From Apricaphanius iberus (lineage: Eukaryota > Chordata > Actinopteri > Cyprinodontiformes > Aphaniidae), in NCBI GenBank assembly GCA_028564705.1, contig JAPXFQ010001301.1, positions 372,001-436,000 of the forward strand: a stretch of 64,000 bases of DNA, given 5' to 3'. Below are positions 59,043 to 64,000 of this stretch, piece after piece (the stretch's first letter is position 1; the number at the start of each line of letters is the position of its first letter). Both the position numbers and the translations under genes were made by a program. The notes beneath the pieces are model-generated. The model searched no databases. It saw only the letters and a list, made by a program, of their open reading frames with translations, and was not told where the DNA came from.

Positions 59043-60437
59043 AAACGTCACCCAGCAACTCTGACATTTAACCTGCCTCCCCACATCCCCACCACTGTCC
59101 TCTTCCTCCTCCGCTCTATGGGAACAAAAAGGCAAGGCAGTGGTGTCTAGACAGGTCAAAATAGGTGAGGTTGCCCAATCTCAGTGTCCTCGGAAGTATA
59201 CAAGGTGACAGGCTGACACTCAGGAGGTGAGGGGGCAAGAACGGGGCAAAGAAGAGGGTGAAGCAGGGGGGCTAGGTCGATGCTCTTTGCACCTCCAACT
59301 GTGGAAGAAAATGGGGGGGGGGGGGGGGGGTTGGGGCTGGGGGACTGGTGAAGGAGATGGAGGCAGGAGAGCTCGAGCTCACCAGTAGCCAAGTGCAATA
59401 GACACAGCTCATCTCTGTAGGCCCTGCCATACTTTTTTGTATGTTTTCACCCACTTTCCATCCTCTGCTCATCACAGGAGGAAGGTGGGGGTGTGGGGGG
59501 TTGGAAGCCACATAGGAGTTAATTTAAGTTCTTTCATTCAGTTTATTCTTACATTTAGACCGTGACCACAGATTACAACAATGTCCCTGCTCTATCATGG
59601 ACTTTCATTTAGCTCTAACCCCCCCCCCCCCAAAATAAAATAAATAATAAATAAAATAAATCTGCATAACTCTGCCTTTATGGGTTAATGCAAAGCATGA
59701 GCTCAGCAGGGGTGAAGATGAAGAAAGTTCAGATCAGAACTAAAGATTGAACAGCTTGTTGACCAGAGGATGATTGTCAGTAATGAGGAGATTTACCCAT
59801 CAATTCAATTCTGCTAATGATGAGTTTAGATGCTATTGCTAAGCTGAAGACTGGATCCTTTCTGGCATATTCTTACTGGAATAGCTTTTGAGGTGACTTA
59901 ACTGGTGTCATATCAAGAAACTTTATTGGATCTATTAATTTTTTTTACATTGTACATAATACGTACTACATCCACTGGATGTGATGGGCCTGTGTCTGAT
60001 CTGAACAGTTTTAACTAGGGATGAAGTGCATTTTTATATTTTACAACAGATTTTAAAGCATGCTTTCTGCAGTATTTTATTTACATTTCCAGAATTACCC
60101 TGTATTGTTTGAATCAATATTTAATATCCACATGTCTAAACAAGTAAACTAAATAAAAATGAAGCCACAGAGTCGTTTTTCATGAAACCCATCTGTAGTT
60201 ACTGCATCTTTAGGATGGTGTATACCTTAACAGCAGAAATATAAAGCTTTTCTTTGATCAAAACCTGACTTTTAAGAGCTAAAATTTTTTTTTCAAGCAC
60301 AGTTGAACAATGTAATGCTTTAAAGCTTAGTGCATGAGACTATGCTTCATTTCATTTTCCAGCTTACAGAATATCCCAGGTGAAGTTAATGTTAGTGCGT
60401 ACATCTCCATGAACCTTGCAACTAAGAAGCCCTTTTA

Positions 60438-60914
60438 GGCCTTGTTTCCACCGAGCTGAACTGTGCGGCTTGGTGCGTTCCGGTCCACCTTTTTGTCTGC
60501 TGTCATTGTCAAAGCGACCCATACAGGAGTCCTTTACCGGTCCCCTAGTGGCTCCTCTTCAGTTGTAGCTCCAATTGACAATGGTCCTACTGGCGTCACA
60601 CAACACAGTCCTTTAAATCGTGGAAAGAAAAACATTGCTGATTGCCACTAGCACATAAACACCAGACTGTACACGGAATATGTGTCTCTTTGCTACATTT
60701 ATGTAAAGAAAGAACCAAAAACCTAGCAGAGCTGCTGTCTTGACTTATTTCTTAAGTTTTATTGTAGCACGATTCTCACTGCGCTCCTTTGACAGCATGG
60801 TACAACCCCACTACCCAGTGAGAATCAGACTGGCGGTGGAAAGGACTTCCTGAATACGATGGACCCGAGGAGTCCGGACCTAGCCATGCCATTCCGCTCA
60901 GTGGAAAAGAGGCT
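60438..60914 (+). mobile_element. MITE with TTA flanks (Harbinger-like)
   Basis: The 5' end GGCCTTGTTTCCACCGAGC matches the inverted 3' end AGCCTCTTTTCCACTGAGC, with TTA at both edges (60435-60437 and 60915-60917). 477 bp, non-coding. Confidence 0.65.
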
Positions 60915-60917
60915 TTA

Positions 60918-61472
60918 GAGGCCCCAAAACCTTTACATTCAAGAAGTCCATGGTGTCTCCTCCCTTGATTATTAAAGCATGTGTTGATGGCCTACTACTT
61001 GCTCACCAGCTGTTTATTGGAACTTCAATAGCTTCATAGGCGCCACTTCTAAAATCTATATGGATTCATTATTAAGGTAACATAAAAGGTTGCGTAACAG
61101 TAGTCCGATAAACTCAGCTCCATATCTTTTCTTCTCATTAAACACAGATGAAAATAAAATAATTTTACTTGTCGTTAACACAAGGAAATTCAAGGTGCTT
61201 TACATGATTCAGTGATAATGAAACCACATGATTACAAACAAAACATATAAGTTTAACAGTAATCAATCAGTAAGAAAAGATAATGTAAGGAACAAATTTA
61301 TGTAATTAATACACAATCGCTTAAAAAAAGAAATAAAAAAGTAAAAATAGAAATTAAACCACAACAATAAAAAATAATTTAAGGAACAAATGTATGCAAT
61401 TAAGACAGATTCAAACAGATAAAACACAATCGGAAACAAAACAAATTGTGCTTTCTGATCACATTTTTTGTT
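60918..61472. other. Flank of the L2-like fragment
   Basis: AT-rich. The part near 61180-61470, with AAGGTGCTTTACA, is probably the 3' UTR of the adjacent LINE on the minus strand. Confidence 0.45.
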
Positions 61473-61835
61473 TTAAGGTTCAAATGCAGCTCTGAATAGT
61501 AGAGTTTTTATCTTTGATTTAAAAGAGCCTAACGATTCAGCGTTTTTGCATTCGTCTCGAAGTTTGTTCCAGATTTGTGGAGCATAGAAGCTGAAAGCTG
61601 CCTCTCCCTGTTTAGTTCTGAGTCTAGGGATGATTAGTAGGCTAGAGTTGGAGGACCTGAGTGGTCTGCTGGCTTGATATAGTGACAGCATATCTTCAAT
61701 GTACCTTGGTGTTAAACCATTCAATGATTTATAAGCGAGTAGGAGTATTTTAAAGTCTATTCTCTGAGCTACAGGGAGCCAGTGGAAGGACTTTAGAACT
61801 GGGGTGATGTGTTCTACGTTCCTGGTTCAAGGATT
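61473..61835 (-). pseudogene. L2/CR1-type reverse-transcriptase C-terminal fragment
   Basis: Minus-strand frame: HITPVLKSFHWLPVAQRIDF, then ILLLAYKSLNGLTPRYIEDM, then SRPLRSSNSSLL and FSFYAPQIWNKLRDE, then FKSKIKTLLF. This is the conserved end of L2-type LINE proteins, in one frame over about 120 codons. It is a different subfamily from the 17688 copy. 5'-truncated. Confidence 0.88.
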
Positions 61836-64000
61836 TTTCTTGTAATGTGACTTGGTATTTCTTATTAGACATTTGGTGTTTGAAATGTCAGCAAATCCAC
61901 AAGCTCATCCAAACTAAATGACACATTGACAAAAAAGGACCCCTCTTCCTCAACTGGACAATAGAAGCACGTATGTCCATCTCAACCTATGGGCTTAGGT
62001 CTCAGTCATTATCAAGCCATGTTGCAAAATGGATTGGAATTAAGGCTCTTCCTCGGCAGCCAGAGCCATGTGAAAGGGAGCTGTCAGTCACAGCGTTGTT
62101 TGAAGAATGGGGCAGGGTGTGACCGCTTTGGCCAGAGAATAGGCTTCTTGGGGATGCTATCCTCCATTCAATTCCCATTGGACAGGGAGCCATTACTGGG
62201 CCACTGTGGGCAGAAGCCTTTCAATTTCATTGTCTTGCTTATATGGGCCAATGAAGACCCATTAATTATTAATAATATTAATAATGAAGTCATGAAAGCT
62301 GTGACTGGAAAAGAATCATTTAAAAAACGTAAAATTTAATCACCTGCATCACTAAAGGGACAAAGCTAAACACTCAGCTAATCTTTTACAAATACAAAAA
62401 TTTTATAAGAATCTGAAATATTACAAAGTAACAATAAAGCAAGAACAGGGAAACTCAGTAGGCAAAGGCTTTCACTGCACCGCATGTTTTATAGAACAGC
62501 ATCCAAATGTAGCTTCAGGTACAGCAGTGACAGCAGCTTGACAGAGCAACAGAGCAGATAAGGAGTTCATATCTGATCAGGAGTCAGATTATTTGGTAAA
62601 AGTGAGACTGGTGGAAAAAAACATTCAGTTATTTGCCAATGGGAAAACATAAATAGAATTAGTTTAAAGTATCTTCAGAATTTGGAAAACTCAGCAAGAA
62701 AGAAAGGTGGCTGGAATGTTGGCCATTTCAAAATAGAACATAGAAGTTACAGTATGAACTAAGTTACACCAAACTAAGTTACACCATCACACTGAGTGGA
62801 GCAACAGAACTGATAGCAACACTGCATGTCAAGTCCCATTTCTCCCTCCCTCCTCTTTCTAGGCCATGATATTATGTGTCACTGCCTCAGCCATCCATTG
62901 TGCATCCTCTCATTCTCAATGCATGACTTCCCTCTGGTCAGTATGAGATCAACTCACTGCTCCATCTAAGTTCAATGTCTTTGGATGCCTTAAATGTGCC
63001 ATTGTTATGGCAGGCAGGTTTAACTTTTGTGCCACAGAGTGGCTCCATGCCCCCAGGAAGTCCTACTGTGAGAAGGCCAAAGAGCAGACTTAAAACCTGA
63101 AAATCTTCCACACTGATGGCATCTACGCTGTGACATCCCATCCTCTCTGATTCACACTAGGTCAAAAGCTGCTGAAAAGGAGGGAGACCAGAGGGCATGG
63201 GATCAAGGTTTGACTGCGACTGTGGTTGAGGGACATTTGAATGACTAAACAATACAACAGGTGGAGGGTAGTGCCATCTGAGGGCTGAGGAGAAGCTTAT
63301 CTTTGACATCATGGACTGAGGGCTAAAATCATAATAACCCAAACGTGTTTCCTGAAGTAAACACTCATCTAGGCCAGAATCTAGTTCTATCAAACCACAA
63401 AGAGTCAACAGGGATTTGGATACCTTTTTAGGAAAAATAGGTTTAAACTACTGCTACAGTGTAGTTATACTATAGCACAACACAATATAATATAGTACAA
63501 TTTCATTATAAAAACATGATAAACGTTAACAGGGTAAAGGAGAGGAATCTGAAAAGAGGAAGATGTGGTCTCAGACCTGCCTCTTTAAAGTTAGAAAATC
63601 TGCTATTCTGTACTTTTTGAGAGTACTGGTAAGTTGTAAAAGAAGTTTTAAATTTAAAATACCATAAAAACAATTTTTTAACAACCAAATATCATATTTT
63701 ACATCTTAAAACGTAAAAGTCTGAAAATAAAACACAAGCTTCCTTTTTTTTCAAAAACAGATGATTTTAAAAAGGAATTCTGTTACAGAAAAATCTGTCT
63801 TTACAACAATCAAAAGATATGCCCCCCCCCCCCACACAAAACAAAACAATGTTTTAATAAAGATATGGGGCTCACTGACACCACCGTAAAATATAGTGAG
63901 CACATTTGGTGCAGGATTCATCAATGCAAAAAACATACGAGATTAAAAGGATCGATAAAATAAACCATTTTGTTTTGTCCAACAAAAACATCATAAAACA
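61836..64000. other. Right end of window; nothing certain
   Basis: No cnpy1 5' exon found. 62000-62340 is a low-repeat, open, GC-balanced stretch ending in TAATTA-rich DNA (see findings). A poly-C tract lies at 63822-63833. Confidence 0.45.

Larger units (their letters stand above)
58106..60437. other. Upstream cnpy1 intron or flank
   Basis: No upstream cnpy1 exon could be recognised. It includes an L2 tail (58370-58440), a poly-G tract (59313-59330), a poly-C tract (59619-59631) and an RFX-like GTTGCATGGTAAC (59030-59042). Confidence 0.5.

Noticed and set aside
59272..59511. Proline-rich minus-strand ORFs near 59.3 kb
   Set aside because: They depend on a poly-G tract and have no recognisable domain or splice context.
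1..64000. CRISPR arrays, operons or phage-like systems
   Set aside because: The window is plainly vertebrate; regularly spaced short repeats of that kind are absent.

Overview
This is a vertebrate window, almost certainly from a teleost fish. It has short exons with GT-AG introns, AT-rich non-coding DNA, many fish-type repeats (Tc1, PIF/Harbinger, hAT-like, L2-like, L1-like and R2-like LINEs, tRNA-derived SINEs), and three recognisable vertebrate genes. No operons or prokaryotic features are present. Most open reading frames of 60-110 codons are chance or repeat-derived.

Genes. (1) atg10, plus strand, 1604-6466: six coding exons join in frame to give a 243-residue E2-like autophagy enzyme with the conserved YSCSY, HPC (catalytic Cys) and SWLSVVGPVVGL blocks. 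(2) An engrailed-2 homeobox gene (best called en2a), plus strand, 29148-31747: two exons encode 258 residues with the EH1 repressor motif, EH2 Pbx-binding motif, homeodomain and C-terminal EH5 block. (3) The 3' part of cnpy1 (canopy1), minus strand, 58105 down to 48135: three exons encode the C-terminal half of a saposin-like ER protein ending in NDEL. The first coding exon(s) were not found and probably lie beyond position 64000. en2 and cnpy1 are convergent neighbours as in other vertebrates. In zebrafish, Canopy1 acts in Fgf signalling at the midbrain-hindbrain boundary, where En2 is expressed.

Layout. 1-1600 is the atg10 upstream region. 1600-6670 is atg10, with repeats in its introns. 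8.1-20.8 kb is a dense repeat block: a hairpin MITE, a Harbinger element with TTA target duplication and a MADF-like remnant, a CTA-flanked MITE, a hAT-like element, an L1-like LINE fragment and an L2-like LINE. 21.9-23.7 kb holds a fold-back pair of SINE-like arms and another L2-like fragment. 24-29 kb is mostly unremarkable apart from a GA microsatellite. 29.1-32.6 kb is en2. 32.6-37.8 kb is low-repeat intergenic DNA that may carry en2/cnpy1 regulatory elements. 37.8-46.9 kb is a second repeat block (MITEs, an APE-type LINE, two SINEs, an R2-type LINE). 48.1-58.1 kb is the cnpy1 3' half; its intron between the last two exons contains a Tc1 transposon with a second transposon nested inside. 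58.1-64 kb is intronic or upstream cnpy1 sequence with an L2 tail, a MITE and an L2 reverse-transcriptase fragment.

I see no convincing undescribed system. The most unusual signals are a MITE family whose longer copies carry RFX/X-box-like palindromes, the nested long-inverted-repeat element inside the Tc1 copy, the SINE fold-back, and a repeat-associated 98-codon ORF with a membrane segment and coiled-coil-like region. Family and species statements rest on recall and inspection, not on a database search.
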